This document shows positions 49,838-58,268 of a DNA stretch of 62,498 bases, piece after piece. This DNA is from JACRJW01 sp964359095 (lineage in GTDB: Bacteria; Patescibacteriota; Patescibacteriia; UBA9934; GWF2-40-263): positions 1 through 62,498 of the forward strand of contig CAYHRJ010000001.1 of NCBI GenBank assembly GCA_964359095.1, read 5' to 3'. The number at the start of each line of letters is the position of its first letter. Position 1 is the stretch's first letter. The notes below the pieces were generated by a model that did no database searches, had not been told where the DNA came from, and worked only from the letters and a program-made list of their open reading frames with translations. The position numbers were made by a program, and so were the translations under genes.

Positions 49838-50155
49838 TCAATCTAAGCTAGCTGTACAGCTCGCTGTGTGTCCCAATAGTGATAAAAAAACAGTCTCTTC
49901 GTGAAGATGACGATACACGACTCGAAAATCACCTGTTACGTTGATACTCCGATAGGCGCGATATTCTCCGGAAAGTTTGTGATTATTCAGGAGTGGATGA
50001 AACGGATCAAGCGTAAACAACGTTAAACGTTCCTTCACCTGCCCCTGAAGCTTTTTTGATAAAAAAAAATTGAGTCGTCCAAAAAATTGTTCGCGAATCG
50101 ATTCTGGAAATTTTTTGAGTTGCGTTTCAAACTTTTTATGAAACCTCACTTGCAT
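49838..50155 (-). CDS. RelE/YafQ-type toxin, 3' end out of frame in a T7 run
   Basis: Toxin of 105 aa in this reading. FHKKFETQLKKFPESIREQF (5-24), NHKLSGEYRAYRSINVTGDFR and VVYRHL fit mRNA interferases of the RelE/YafQ group. The family ends GTHSxLY; here the frame gives GHTASCTASLD. The -1-shifted reading after a run of seven T (minus strand) gives ITIGTHSELYS and a stop, the normal family ending. So the gene has a homopolymer frameshift, a sequencing error, or a slippery/phase-variable site. The antitoxin overlaps upstream. Confidence 0.85.
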   Translation of the reverse strand: MQVRFHKKFETQLKKFPESIREQFFGRLNFFLSKKLQGQVKERLTLFTLDPFHPLLNNHKLSGEYRAYRSINVTGDFRVVYRHLHEETVFLSLLGHTASCTASLD

Positions 50156-50439
50156 ACCGATTTTAAATGCGCAATGGCATTATCAGCGGTACGAAATGTG
50201 CGACTCAAATTCTTTTTTGATGAGAGATCAGCCAATTGAGTTTTCAACAGTTTCGCCGTTCTACCATTTGGAACAACTGCTGGCACATCATCCGCGAACG
50301 TAATGCAGCGATCGCGTACAAACAATTGTAAAGAACGCGACAACACCGCGTTAAGAGAGATTCCGCACATCTCGGCCAACTGTTGAGCGTCTGCTTTCAA
50401 ACGTGGGTCTGTTTTTAATAAAATAGTTGCTGATTTCAT
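50146..50439 (-). CDS. RelB/DinJ-type antitoxin
   Basis: Protein of 97 aa with an N-terminal ribbon-helix-helix (KSATILLKTDPRLKADAQQL, then GISLNAVLSRSLQLFV) and a basic, flexible C-terminal tail for toxin binding. It overlaps the toxin gene by ten bases, the usual arrangement for autoregulated type II pairs. No clear operator was picked out upstream. Confidence 0.82.
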   Translation of the reverse strand: MKSATILLKTDPRLKADAQQLAEMCGISLNAVLSRSLQLFVRDRCITFADDVPAVVPNGRTAKLLKTQLADLSSKKNLSRTFRTADNAIAHLKSVCK

Positions 50440-50570
50440 AAGTATATCTATTTGATATTCTCATCCTATCGAATTCTGACTTCCTTGTCAAAAAAACACA
50501 TGCCTATTTGGCAAACGGATACCGGAGAAAGCTGCTGACAGGTCTATCACGATTAGACTGCCGGCGGAGC

Positions 50571-52193
50571 TCACTTTTTCAATGCTGCGGCGATAAACGC
50601 TTTGAACAATGGATGTGGACTTAACGGTCGCGACTTAAATTCTGGGTGAAACTGGACGCCGATGAAAAATGGATGGTTCTTCAACTCCACGATCTCAACC
50701 AAGCCGGAGCCTGGATTCACGCCGGTGATCATCAAGCCTTTTTTCTCGATCGCTTGTGCGTAGTCGTTGTTGAACTCGTAACGATGACGGTGGCGCTCGG
50801 AGATGACGGATATGCGGTATGCCTTGGCTGTCAGCGTTCCAGACTTCACTTTGCAGTCAAACGCCCCCAAACGCATGGTTCCGCCGTAGCGATTTTCTCG
50901 GATGTTCTTCAACTGAATAGGACTCACATGAATAATCGGATCGATCGTGGCTTCATCAACCTCCACAGTGTGAGCGGTGGTCTTGCCAAGCACATGGCGC
51001 GCAAATTCCACGCAGGCAAGTTGCATTCCATAACACAATCCGAAATACGGAACTTTTTTCTCGCGACAGTATCTGATCGCGGCGATGATCCCTTCGATGC
51101 CGCGCGTGCCAAATCCACCAGGAACAAGAATGCCATCGTAGTCTCTCAAACGAGAGATGGATTTCGGATGCGTTTCAAAATCTTCCGAGTTGATCCAGTC
51201 CAACTGAATCTTTGCTTTATTGCTCCACGCTGCAGCCTTCAATGCTTCAATCACGGAAATATAAGAATCAGACAACGTATAATCGCCCGTTGCAAAATAC
51301 TTTCCAACCACTCCGATCTTGACGGTTCGTTTTGCTGTCACTTGAACAGACGCCATCCGTTTCCATTTAATCAAATCGGTTTCATGTGGCTTCATCCTAA
51401 ACTTTTTCAAAATCGTCGCAGAAAGATCCTGAGACTCAAATAAAGCAGGAATCTCGTAGATAGAAGAAACGTCAGGTGCGGTAATAACAGCCTCAGGTTT
51501 CACGTTACAAAAACCACTCAGCTTTTCCCTCCGAGGTTTGTCCATGAACTGCTCCCCACGGCAAACAATAAAATCTGGATGAATTCCTGCGCTGTTCAGA
51601 GTCCGCGTCGCATACTGCGTCGGCTTGGTTTTCATTTCTCCCAAATGCTTAGGCACAGGCAGATAACTCACCAGCACAAACAGCACATTCTCGGAATCTT
51701 CCAAATGCATCATGCGTGCGGCTTCCAAAAATAAAATGTTTTGATACTCTCCAACCGTACCACCAACCTCAACCATGGTGATGTCCGCCTTGGCTTTCTG
51801 CGCAGCCGTTTTTATACGACGAATCACTTCCAGCGGAATATGCGGGACCACTTCCACACATTTCCCTTTGTACTCAAGATTGCGTTCTTTTTCGATCACA
51901 GTCTGATACACACGCCCCGTGGTCATGTAATTCGTGCTCGTCAAATCCGCTTCAAGAAACCGTTCATAATTCCCCATGTCCTGGTCAGTCTCATCTCCAT
52001 CATCCGTCACAAACACTTCTCCGTGTTCAACGGGATTCATGGTTCCAGCATCGACGTTCACATACGGATCGATCTTGATGGCTGTCACGTTCACTCCACG
52101 CGACTGAAGAATCTTGCCGATGGAAGCTGTGGTTACGCCTTTACCAACACCCGACATCACGCCACCAACCACGAAAATATAACGATGTTTCAT
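50571..52193 (-). CDS. pyrG: CTP synthase
   Basis: Makes CTP from UTP, ATP and glutamine; 540 aa, standard. N-terminal synthetase domain begins KHRYIFVVGGVMSGVGKGVT with KIDPYVNVDAGTM and GTVGEYQNILFLEA; the C-terminal class I amidotransferase has GGFGTRGIEG, FGLCYGMQLA (catalytic Cys) and QFHPEFKSRP. A TAGG-type repeat lies directly upstream. Confidence 0.98.
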   Translation of the reverse strand: MKHRYIFVVGGVMSGVGKGVTTASIGKILQSRGVNVTAIKIDPYVNVDAGTMNPVEHGEVFVTDDGDETDQDMGNYERFLEADLTSTNYMTTGRVYQTVIEKERNLEYKGKCVEVVPHIPLEVIRRIKTAAQKAKADITMVEVGGTVGEYQNILFLEAARMMHLEDSENVLFVLVSYLPVPKHLGEMKTKPTQYATRTLNSAGIHPDFIVCRGEQFMDKPRREKLSGFCNVKPEAVITAPDVSSIYEIPALFESQDLSATILKKFRMKPHETDLIKWKRMASVQVTAKRTVKIGVVGKYFATGDYTLSDSYISVIEALKAAAWSNKAKIQLDWINSEDFETHPKSISRLRDYDGILVPGGFGTRGIEGIIAAIRYCREKKVPYFGLCYGMQLACVEFARHVLGKTTAHTVEVDEATIDPIIHVSPIQLKNIRENRYGGTMRLGAFDCKVKSGTLTAKAYRISVISERHRHRYEFNNDYAQAIEKKGLMITGVNPGSGLVEIVELKNHPFFIGVQFHPEFKSRPLSPHPLFKAFIAAALKK

Positions 52194-52201
52194 AAATGAA
52201 C

Positions 52202-52233
52202 TAGGGAGTAGGGTGAATAAAACCTATTCCCTA
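52202..52233. repeat. TAGG-family short inverted repeat between rplI and pyrG
   Basis: TAGGGAGTAGG-GTGAATAAAA-CCTATTCCCTA; occupies most of the gap between the two genes. Confidence 0.65.
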
Positions 52234-52234
52234 T

Positions 52235-52678
52235 TTACTTTTCTTCGACAATGATTTTTATATCTGCCTCAAAACCGTGAGGGAGCGAAATGTGAGCTGT
52301 GTACTCTCCTGGTTCCTTAATTGGATTCACAAGTTCGATCCAGTCCATATCAACGTCGAAGCCATCTTTCTTCAAAGCTGAGGCGATCATCTTGCTTGTC
52401 ACAGACGCAAACAACACTCCGCCCGCACTCACCTTCTCGGTCAAGAATACTTCATGACCTTCAAGTTTTCCGGCCAAGTCACCTGCAAGCGACAAGGCAC
52501 GACTGGCTTTACTGGTTGCAACTTTTTCACGCTCCTCACGCTTTTGGAGAGCCTCGGCCGTGGCTGGCACAGCGAGGCTCTGTGGAAACAAAAAATTGCG
52601 TGCGTGTCCATCGGACACCTCGACCACATCCCCCTCTTTTCCAAGCGGCTTGACGCTCGCAAGCAGGATGACCTTCAT
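52235..52678 (-). CDS. rplI: 50S ribosomal protein bL9
   Basis: Ribosomal protein of 147 aa with the N-terminal domain MKVILLASVKPLGKEGDVVE and DGHARNFLFPQSLAVPAT, a linker helix and a C-terminal domain. bL9 is reported lost in some CPR branches (notably Microgenomates), so its presence points to another branch. It is transcribed towards pyrG. Confidence 0.96.
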   Translation of the reverse strand: MKVILLASVKPLGKEGDVVEVSDGHARNFLFPQSLAVPATAEALQKREEREKVATSKASRALSLAGDLAGKLEGHEVFLTEKVSAGGVLFASVTSKMIASALKKDGFDVDMDWIELVNPIKEPGEYTAHISLPHGFEADIKIIVEEK

Positions 52679-52716
52679 ACTGTGGGATTATACCATGTGT
52701 TTTTATCCACTTGCGT

Positions 52717-52746
52717 TTGCCGTCAAGAGTGCGACCAGGTTATACT
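52717..52746 (+). promoter_or_regulatory. Promoter of the coiled-coil gene
   Basis: TTGCCG (52717-52722), 18 bases, TATACT (52741-52746); 28 bases before the ATG at 52775. Confidence 0.6.
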
Positions 52747-52774
52747 CAGTATGTAATTGTTACATCAAAAATCT

Positions 52775-53731
52775 ATGAGCCCACATGGAGAACAGCAAGT
52801 TGAACAAGAACAACTCACAAAGCCTGTAAAGTTTCAGATGGAAACACCCGACGATGTCGTAGATACAGCCGGAAAAATTTGGATGATTCCAAACCAAGAG
52901 AATCAACGGCGGCGCATGGAGCGACAACAAGGCAACGCCAAAGAACTCATTGAAACGAGAATCAAAATGGGCGCGGACATGGACGAGTATCGAAGCCACC
53001 TTCTTGGCCAAATGGGTGAATTACTTGAGTTGCGGGAGGATCTCGATGCAGAGAAACAAGTAACACTCAAAAGAGAGAACATCATGCAAACAAGGGATCT
53101 TGAAAATCAACTCAAGGCCATGGCGACGTTCGACGCACGAGAAAAAATCCTAGCTCAGCTTGCAAGCGGTGCGAATGTGTCTTACTTGCTCAAACGAGGA
53201 AAAGAAATTCAATCTGATCTGGAGACAAAAATGGAGGAAGTCGATGACAAGGACGTAGAGCTTTTTGCTGCGAAAGAAGTCCTGCCACACCAGATGTACA
53301 TGCATGCCTTGAAGGAGTTAGAACAAAAACCTGATTCACTCAGCGAAATGCGCGAGGCTCAGCGTGCGCTTTTGGACGCTCGACTGAAAATAACTGGTGG
53401 AATCGGTGGAACGCATGAAACCGAGTTTACACAAAAAAAACCAACGCAATCAACACAAGAGAAACCGAAAGAAAATCCAGAAGAAAGAGCCCAGATGCTT
53501 TTAGAAAAAAAGTGGACGGTGCTCGCACAGGAACTGAAAGATACAGAGAAAGAACTTGCCTCACTGGGATTCTTACAACGACTGTTTGGAGAGAAAGGCA
53601 AGTTTTTCAAAATGCGACTTGCACGCATCAAGGCTGATCAAGAGAGAGTCTACAGACAAATTTTGCCAGCACGGCAGAAAAAACTTGGAGAAGAGTTTGA
53701 ACAGATGGCACGCGCCATGCGAAAAGAATGA
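52775..53731 (+). CDS. Coiled-coil orphan protein
   Basis: Cytoplasmic protein of 318 aa, rich in Glu, Lys and Gln. Coiled-coil regions at about 45-110 (LGQMGELLELREDLDAEKQV) and 240-315 (LAQELKDTEKELASLGFLQR). A threonine/glutamine/proline linker (FTQKKPTQSTQEKPKENPEE) sits between them. No signal peptide or enzyme motif. It diverges from rplI and has its own promoter and terminator. A structural or scaffolding role is only a guess. Confidence 0.65.
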   Translation: MSPHGEQQVEQEQLTKPVKFQMETPDDVVDTAGKIWMIPNQENQRRRMERQQGNAKELIETRIKMGADMDEYRSHLLGQMGELLELREDLDAEKQVTLKRENIMQTRDLENQLKAMATFDAREKILAQLASGANVSYLLKRGKEIQSDLETKMEEVDDKDVELFAAKEVLPHQMYMHALKELEQKPDSLSEMREAQRALLDARLKITGGIGGTHETEFTQKKPTQSTQEKPKENPEERAQMLLEKKWTVLAQELKDTEKELASLGFLQRLFGEKGKFFKMRLARIKADQERVYRQILPARQKKLGEEFEQMARAMRKE

Positions 53732-53747
53732 CAAAACTATCTGATTT

Positions 53748-53786
53748 TATCACAAAAGCCAAGAAGTTTTTCTTGGCTTTTGTGAT
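53748..53786 (+). terminator. Terminator after the coiled-coil gene, bidirectional
   Basis: CACAAAAGCCAAGAA-GTTTT-TCTTGGCTTTTGTG, a long near-perfect stem; A/T runs on both sides allow both strands. Confidence 0.85.
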
Positions 53787-53834
53787 CCTTCGGCATTTGA
53801 TCTGGCCTCAGGATAACGCTACCAGGCTGTTGCG

Positions 53835-54047
53835 TTACTTACACTTCGTGCACTTTTTCTCAAGCAGAACGAGCAGAGCGGAAATACCTACAAGGATGTA
53901 GATAAGCTTCACAAGCCATGGCCAGCCGCCGAGCAGTGTGTCAAGAAGGTTCCAGTCGAGAAGACCGACCAGTCCCCAGTTGATGCCTCCTACCCAAAGG
54001 AGCCACCAGGCGACACAATGGATGCCGCACTTTGATGCATTCATCAT
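53835..54047 (-). CDS. DUF378 family small membrane protein
   Basis: Protein of 70 aa (ATG 54047; the frame is open from 54065). Two transmembrane helices separated by the DUF378 signature VGGINWGLVGLLDWNLLDTL, ending in LVLLEKKCTKCK with a terminal cysteine pair. Function of the family is unknown. Confidence 0.88.
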   Translation of the reverse strand: MMNASKCGIHCVAWWLLWVGGINWGLVGLLDWNLLDTLLGGWPWLVKLIYILVGISALLVLLEKKCTKCK

Positions 54048-54169
54048 AGATGACACAGTTTTCAATTGAAAACTGCAAAGAAAAATAAATTATGCATTTA
54101 TCGTAGCATTTTGCTCACCTGAACGGGAAAATGGTTATCCACACGTCCCTCTGATATCATGAACATACT

Positions 54170-55450
54170 ATGAAATTTTCCTACGAACCTGGCGCCCTCA
54201 TTCCTGCGTCAGTGCTCCACGATCGAGCTGCGTCTTTGACAGCATACACAGCACGACTGAAAGATGCTGCTCAAAAAATCGATTATACACAACCTGAGAG
54301 TTCTCTTCGTCTCCCTTTTGACGAGCAGATCCTCAAGGAGGTTCAGCGCGTTACGACCTCGATCAAAACCAACACACTCCAGTACGTGGTGGTGATTGGC
54401 ATTGGAGGATCGAACTTGGGCACTCAGGCCGTGTATGATGCCGTCGCCGGATCGATGAATCTGCTTGTCGATCGACTCCCAAAACTGCTGTTCTTGGACA
54501 CGGTCAGCGATGAAAAAATGACGGCCGTGACTCGCACGCTTGAACGGCTCCCAAAAAAAGATGACTTCGCCGTGATCCTGATCAGCAAGTCTGGAACGAC
54601 CACCGAGACGATTGTGAATACGGAAGTCCTGTGGGTGTTTTTGCAGGAACACTTCGGCGACCCACGCTCTCGGTTTGTCGCCATCACGGATGAAGGTTCG
54701 AAACTCTGGAACCAGGCTGGCGAGAAAAAAATAACGCGCCTGTCGATTCCGTCAATCATTGGTGGCAGATACAGTGTATTCAATGCTGTCGGCTTGCTTC
54801 CTCTTTTTCTCTCTGGCATCAATGTAGACGACCTCATTGATGGAGCACGGGAAGCTGTGCAAGATAATACAAACGACGATCTCACGATCAACACAGCACT
54901 CGTGAGCGCTCTCATTACTGATCATCACCGACGTGCCGGTCGGACGATTTACAACAATTTTCTTTTCTCGCCAAAACTTGAATCGCTTGGAAAGTGGTAC
55001 AGACAACTAATAGCCGAAAGTCTTGGCAAGGACGGAAAAGGTATCACGCCAATTGTTTCGATCGGCAGCACTGATTTACATTCGCAGGCACAGCTCTATT
55101 TCGCTGGCCCAGACGATAAATACACGAGTCTCCTCTACTCCATGAGTGGTGACGTTAACCAAGTTCCACAGCATCCAGCCCTGCCTGGCTTGGTTCCAGA
55201 TATTCAAAATAAATCACTTGAGCAAGTCATGAAGGCGATTGTTGGTGGTGTGAAAGCCACGTACGAAAAACTTGAGCGACCGTATGTCGAAATCGATCTT
55301 GAAGGCGTGAATCCGTATGAGCTTGGCTATTACCTTCAATGGCGCATGATCGAGGTGATGTATCTCGCACAGCTCATGAACGTCAACGCGTTTGATCAAC
55401 CAGAAGTTGAATTGTATAAAACGGAGACGAGAAAACTGCTCAAAGGGTAA
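54170..55450 (+). CDS. pgi: Glucose-6-phosphate isomerase
   Basis: Interconverts glucose-6-phosphate and fructose-6-phosphate; 426 aa, the compact bacterial form. Signatures VVIGIGGSNLGTQAVYDAV, ISKSGTTTETIVNTEVL and GGRYSVFNAVGLLPL are visible, with the late QLMNVNAFDQPEVELYK motif. It is convergent with the lipoprotein gene, their 3' ends overlapping by 11 bases. It stands alone without other glycolysis genes in the window. Confidence 0.96.
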   Translation: MKFSYEPGALIPASVLHDRAASLTAYTARLKDAAQKIDYTQPESSLRLPFDEQILKEVQRVTTSIKTNTLQYVVVIGIGGSNLGTQAVYDAVAGSMNLLVDRLPKLLFLDTVSDEKMTAVTRTLERLPKKDDFAVILISKSGTTTETIVNTEVLWVFLQEHFGDPRSRFVAITDEGSKLWNQAGEKKITRLSIPSIIGGRYSVFNAVGLLPLFLSGINVDDLIDGAREAVQDNTNDDLTINTALVSALITDHHRRAGRTIYNNFLFSPKLESLGKWYRQLIAESLGKDGKGITPIVSIGSTDLHSQAQLYFAGPDDKYTSLLYSMSGDVNQVPQHPALPGLVPDIQNKSLEQVMKAIVGGVKATYEKLERPYVEIDLEGVNPYELGYYLQWRMIEVMYLAQLMNVNAFDQPEVELYKTETRKLLKG

Positions 55451-55976
55451 GCGAAAACGAAGAGAGAATCGTGTCAAAAATGGCGTCCTCCTGTTCAAAC
55501 GTAATCACGAGAAGCTGTGACTTGTTTTCGATAACCATAAGACGTGCAGGTGAATCACTTGTCCCGTCGCCATACAGCGACAATGTTTGCTGACCACCGC
55601 GCCCATCAATCTGCTGCGCAGCTTCACCGTTTGGATAAAAAAATCCAACATGGCTCGTCAGCCACGTATGCGCAGACTCCTCGCTCTGCACCCCACGAAT
55701 GGATAAGACGTTTGTCCCCTCTCCAGCGACAAAGACAATCTCGTCCTCGGGTCCGGCAAGATACGCGGTCTGATCCTCAAAATTCAAAGCGTAGACGGAT
55801 ACTCCGTCAGGAACAGTAAACTCGTAACCGAAACGCGTGTTTTGATACAAAGAACCTTCCACAAAACTCGGTTCGGCAGGGATGGTCATCTCCTCACTGA
55901 TCGCAACAGGTTGTCCACATCCTCCCAAGAGGACCGACGCGACCAATAGGATCAAGATGCTGGATCGCCTTAACAT
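55440..55976 (-). CDS. Lipoprotein of unknown function
   Basis: Protein of 178 aa with a signal peptide and good lipobox (LVASVLLGGC, Cys20). The mature part starts disordered and continues as a beta-rich domain: QNTRFGYEFTVPDGVSVYAL, ESAHTWLTSHVG, ENKSQLLVITFEQEDAIFDT. This pattern (polar N-terminal, FGYEFxxP, late FDxILSSF) is seen in several bacterial lipoproteins with no known role. The longer frame uses a TTG inside tandem palindromes and is rejected. Confidence 0.78.
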   Translation of the reverse strand: MLRRSSILILLVASVLLGGCGQPVAISEEMTIPAEPSFVEGSLYQNTRFGYEFTVPDGVSVYALNFEDQTAYLAGPEDEIVFVAGEGTNVLSIRGVQSEESAHTWLTSHVGFFYPNGEAAQQIDGRGGQQTLSLYGDGTSDSPARLMVIENKSQLLVITFEQEDAIFDTILSSFSLTL

Positions 55977-56012
55977 AGATGTACCCAGTATACTCGAGAC
56001 CAGACCCATTGA

Positions 56013-56064
56013 CCCCTCCCTTCGCGAAGGGAGGGGTTGACCCCGCTTTTCGCGAAAGGCGGGG
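56013..56064. repeat. Two tandem TTCGCGAA-core palindromes
   Basis: CCCCTCCCTTCGCGAAGGGAGGGG (56013-56036) and CCCCGCTTTTCGCGAAAGGCGGGG (56041-56064), joined by TTGA. A related TCCCCCCTTTCGCG..GGGGGGA occurs at 60171. Confidence 0.85.
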
Positions 56065-56180
56065 TTGACATCGCTCAACTTTCATGAGATACTTTTCTTG
56101 CTTCCTCTTGTTCCCTTTGTGGTCAGAGAAGCTTCTAACTCTTTGATGGAACTTCGGTTCCCCTTGTCACTTCTCTTGCT

Positions 56181-56435
56181 ATGAAGAACAAGTTATTTGT
56201 CGGCTCCCTCCCATGGGCAACTGACGACGCCGCACTCATGGAGATCTTCTCCAAGTTCGGTGAAGTCACCTCTGCTCGCGTCGTCACAGACCGGGAAAGT
56301 GGCCGCAGCCGCGGATTCGGCTTCGTCGAGTATGCTGACGACGCCGCCGCTCAAGCCGCCATCGAAGGCGCCGACGGTATGATGATCGAAGGCCGCGCCA
56401 TCAGCGTGTCCCTCGCTCGTCCAAAAGCTGAATAA
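56181..56435 (+). CDS. RNA-binding protein with one RRM domain
   Basis: Protein of 84 aa that is a complete single RRM: RNP2 LFVGSLPW (5-12) and RNP1 RSRGFGFVEY (42-51), with the aromatic residues intact. Similar bacterial RRM proteins (Rbp type) act as cold-shock or RNA-chaperone proteins. Single gene with a strong terminator. Confidence 0.95.
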   Translation: MKNKLFVGSLPWATDDAALMEIFSKFGEVTSARVVTDRESGRSRGFGFVEYADDAAAQAAIEGADGMMIEGRAISVSLARPKAE

Positions 56436-56442
56436 GCTTTCA

Positions 56443-56482
56443 GAAACCACCCCAAGTTTGTCGAAGGGTGGTTTTTGTTTTT
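56443..56482 (+). terminator. Terminator after the RRM gene
   Basis: AAACCACCC-CAAGTTTGTCGAA-GGGTGGTTT followed by TTGTTTTTGG; the loop carries a GTTTGTCGAAGGG repeat-like string. Confidence 0.85.
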
Positions 56483-56524
56483 GGTGATCTTCATGTTTTG
56501 TTATCACTTCAATCCTCGTGTAGG

Positions 56525-57253
56525 ATGGCGCTATCTGTGAACAAGACCTTGTACATTTTTATCGACGAATCTGGAAATTTTGACTTCAGCCTTAAGGGGA
56601 CGAGGTATTTTGTTCTCACTGCAGTATCGACGACCGAACCCTCACTGAGTAGAGAACGATTTTTGCAACTCAAATACGAGATGCTCAAGGATGGCTTATG
56701 CGAAGAAAGCTTTCACGCCACGGAAGATTCTCAGCTGGTTCGAGATGCTATCTTCGAACAAATAAGACGAACAGATAATTTTTCAATTGATGCAATCATT
56801 GCACAAAAAAACAAAGCGAACCCGTCGTTGTATATCAAACGTGAGATCGTCCTCCAGCACGACCCAAAGAAACAAGATATCAAGACCGTAAGAACTGAGG
56901 AAAGTTTTTATCGACTTATTTCGCAGACACTCTTAAAGTACATTTTTAACCGTTATGACAAACGTGAGGATATCGACCAAATCGTTGTGGTGCTCGGATC
57001 GCTTTTTAATGCGACGAAACAGGGCTATGTTCTAAAAAGTCTGAAGCAGTTCTTAAAAAAGACATTCGATAAGCCGTTCCGAATTTACTTTCATCCTGCG
57101 TGTTCCGACATCAACTGCCAAATCGCAGATTACTGCGGCTGGGCGATCTATGTAAGCGTGACGCGAAACGAACAAAGACCGCTTTCAGTTATTCGACCCC
57201 ATATTGCAAGCATGTTCGATATCTTCAGAACAGGAATAAATGAATTTTACTAA
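56525..57253 (+). CDS. DUF3800 domain protein
   Basis: Protein of 242 aa. The N-terminal IFIDESGNFDFSL (about 9-21) is the DUF3800 signature, an RNase H-like fold with conserved acidic residues; VVVLGSLFNATKQGYVLKSL and QIADYCGWAIY continue the domain. DUF3800 proteins are often found in mobile and defence contexts but their activity is not established. The neighbour downstream is an alpha/beta hydrolase across a structured gap. Confidence 0.85.
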   Translation: MALSVNKTLYIFIDESGNFDFSLKGTRYFVLTAVSTTEPSLSRERFLQLKYEMLKDGLCEESFHATEDSQLVRDAIFEQIRRTDNFSIDAIIAQKNKANPSLYIKREIVLQHDPKKQDIKTVRTEESFYRLISQTLLKYIFNRYDKREDIDQIVVVLGSLFNATKQGYVLKSLKQFLKKTFDKPFRIYFHPACSDINCQIADYCGWAIYVSVTRNEQRPLSVIRPHIASMFDIFRTGINEFY

Positions 57254-57261
57254 AAAAATGA

Positions 57262-57315
57262 CCACTCCACCTATCCCTTTCGGAAAGAGCCCGGGGGCTC
57301 GTGTCGGCGGAGTGG
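57262..57315. repeat. Structured hairpin between the DUF3800 and hydrolase genes
   Basis: Outer arms CCACTCCACC and GGCGGAGTGG; inner hairpins CTTTCGGAAAG and GAGCCCGGGGGCTC. No T-run directly follows, so it is not a classical terminator. Confidence 0.6.
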
Positions 57316-57368
57316 AACCTTTGACTGCATTATAACTCACATCTGTATCCTAGACAACCACATACAAT

Positions 57369-58193
57369 ATGACCTTAGAAAAAACAAAAATTTCCGAACA
57401 GATACAGATTTGTGAATCATTTCTGTCTGTCTCGAGTCCCAACCACGAAAAGCAACGTCAGATGCTTGTCGTTCGCGACTACCTCATGTGTCTTCTCGAA
57501 CCAAAAAAATTTTCGGTGGATCATTGTGAGAATCTGAGAAGACTTTCCTTAGAATACGGTGTGGATGGACACACGGACCTGAAAGAATGGATTCTCAGAA
57601 GCCGCGGAGACGTCGTACTACTCCATGGGAGGTTCCCGGAAAAAATACAGGAAGTGCGTATCGCCGACATCCCGCTTTGTGATCCAAACAACGAAGGTAA
57701 CTGGATGGGGTGGACAAAAGGGAAGCTAGAAGAAAAAGGCTACACAGTAACATGTCCCGTCATCATTGATGTCTGGAAAGCACCATATCAACAATGGAAA
57801 GAGGAACTCGACAGGCTGACCATCAATGAAAACGCAACGCTGGTTGGTTTAAGTGCGGGAGGGTATGCCCTCCTTCGCTATCTTGGTGAGACGGGTAAAA
57901 AAGTAAAAAAGGTCATCTTGGTTGCACCGGGAGCACCTGGAATGGACCGGAACAACGGACCGAAACTTCCAAACGAGGATGAATTTTACACGTATCAAAT
58001 CACTCCTAGGCTGAAATCTCAAATTCAAAAGCAAATTGTTATTTTTGTCTCGAATGATGAGAGCTTCATTCTGCGAGCCGTCGAGATGTACGGGGAGGTA
58101 TTGGATGCACATGTGATCAAACTTAAAAACATGGGGCATTTTTCATTCCTCATCAAGGAACTGCCAGAACTCTTAAACGAGATCGTTTCTTAA
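57369..58193 (+). CDS. Alpha/beta hydrolase with N-terminal extension
   Basis: Protein of 274 aa. Residues about 1-85 form an extra helical domain. The rest is an alpha/beta hydrolase of the RBBP9/YdeN-like kind: nucleophile elbow VGLSAGGYAL (Ser), acid FVSNDESF (Asp) and C-terminal His in MGHFSFL. The oxyanion-type loop HGRFPEK is near residue 87. Substrate unknown; the GWTKGKLEEKGYTV motif fits RBBP9-like esterases. Confidence 0.8.
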   Translation: MTLEKTKISEQIQICESFLSVSSPNHEKQRQMLVVRDYLMCLLEPKKFSVDHCENLRRLSLEYGVDGHTDLKEWILRSRGDVVLLHGRFPEKIQEVRIADIPLCDPNNEGNWMGWTKGKLEEKGYTVTCPVIIDVWKAPYQQWKEELDRLTINENATLVGLSAGGYALLRYLGETGKKVKKVILVAPGAPGMDRNNGPKLPNEDEFYTYQITPRLKSQIQKQIVIFVSNDESFILRAVEMYGEVLDAHVIKLKNMGHFSFLIKELPELLNEIVS

Positions 58194-58204
58194 AGTCGAC
58201 CTCC

Positions 58205-58263
58205 GTCGGGAGCTAAGCTTCCGCGCTATATACAAAAACCCCACCGGTGAGAGGTGGGGCGCG
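58205..58263 (-). terminator. Terminator after the ABC exporter
   Basis: On the minus strand GCCCCACCTCTCACCGGTGGGG is followed by TTTTTGTATA (58228-58260). Next to it lies an AGCTAAGCTT-type repeat (58209-58224). Confidence 0.75.
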
Positions 58264-58268
58264 AGAGA

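Noticed and set aside
55977..56078. TTG-initiated extension of the lipoprotein
   Set aside because: It translates two tandem palindromes; the ATG at 55976 starts a proper signal peptide with lipobox.
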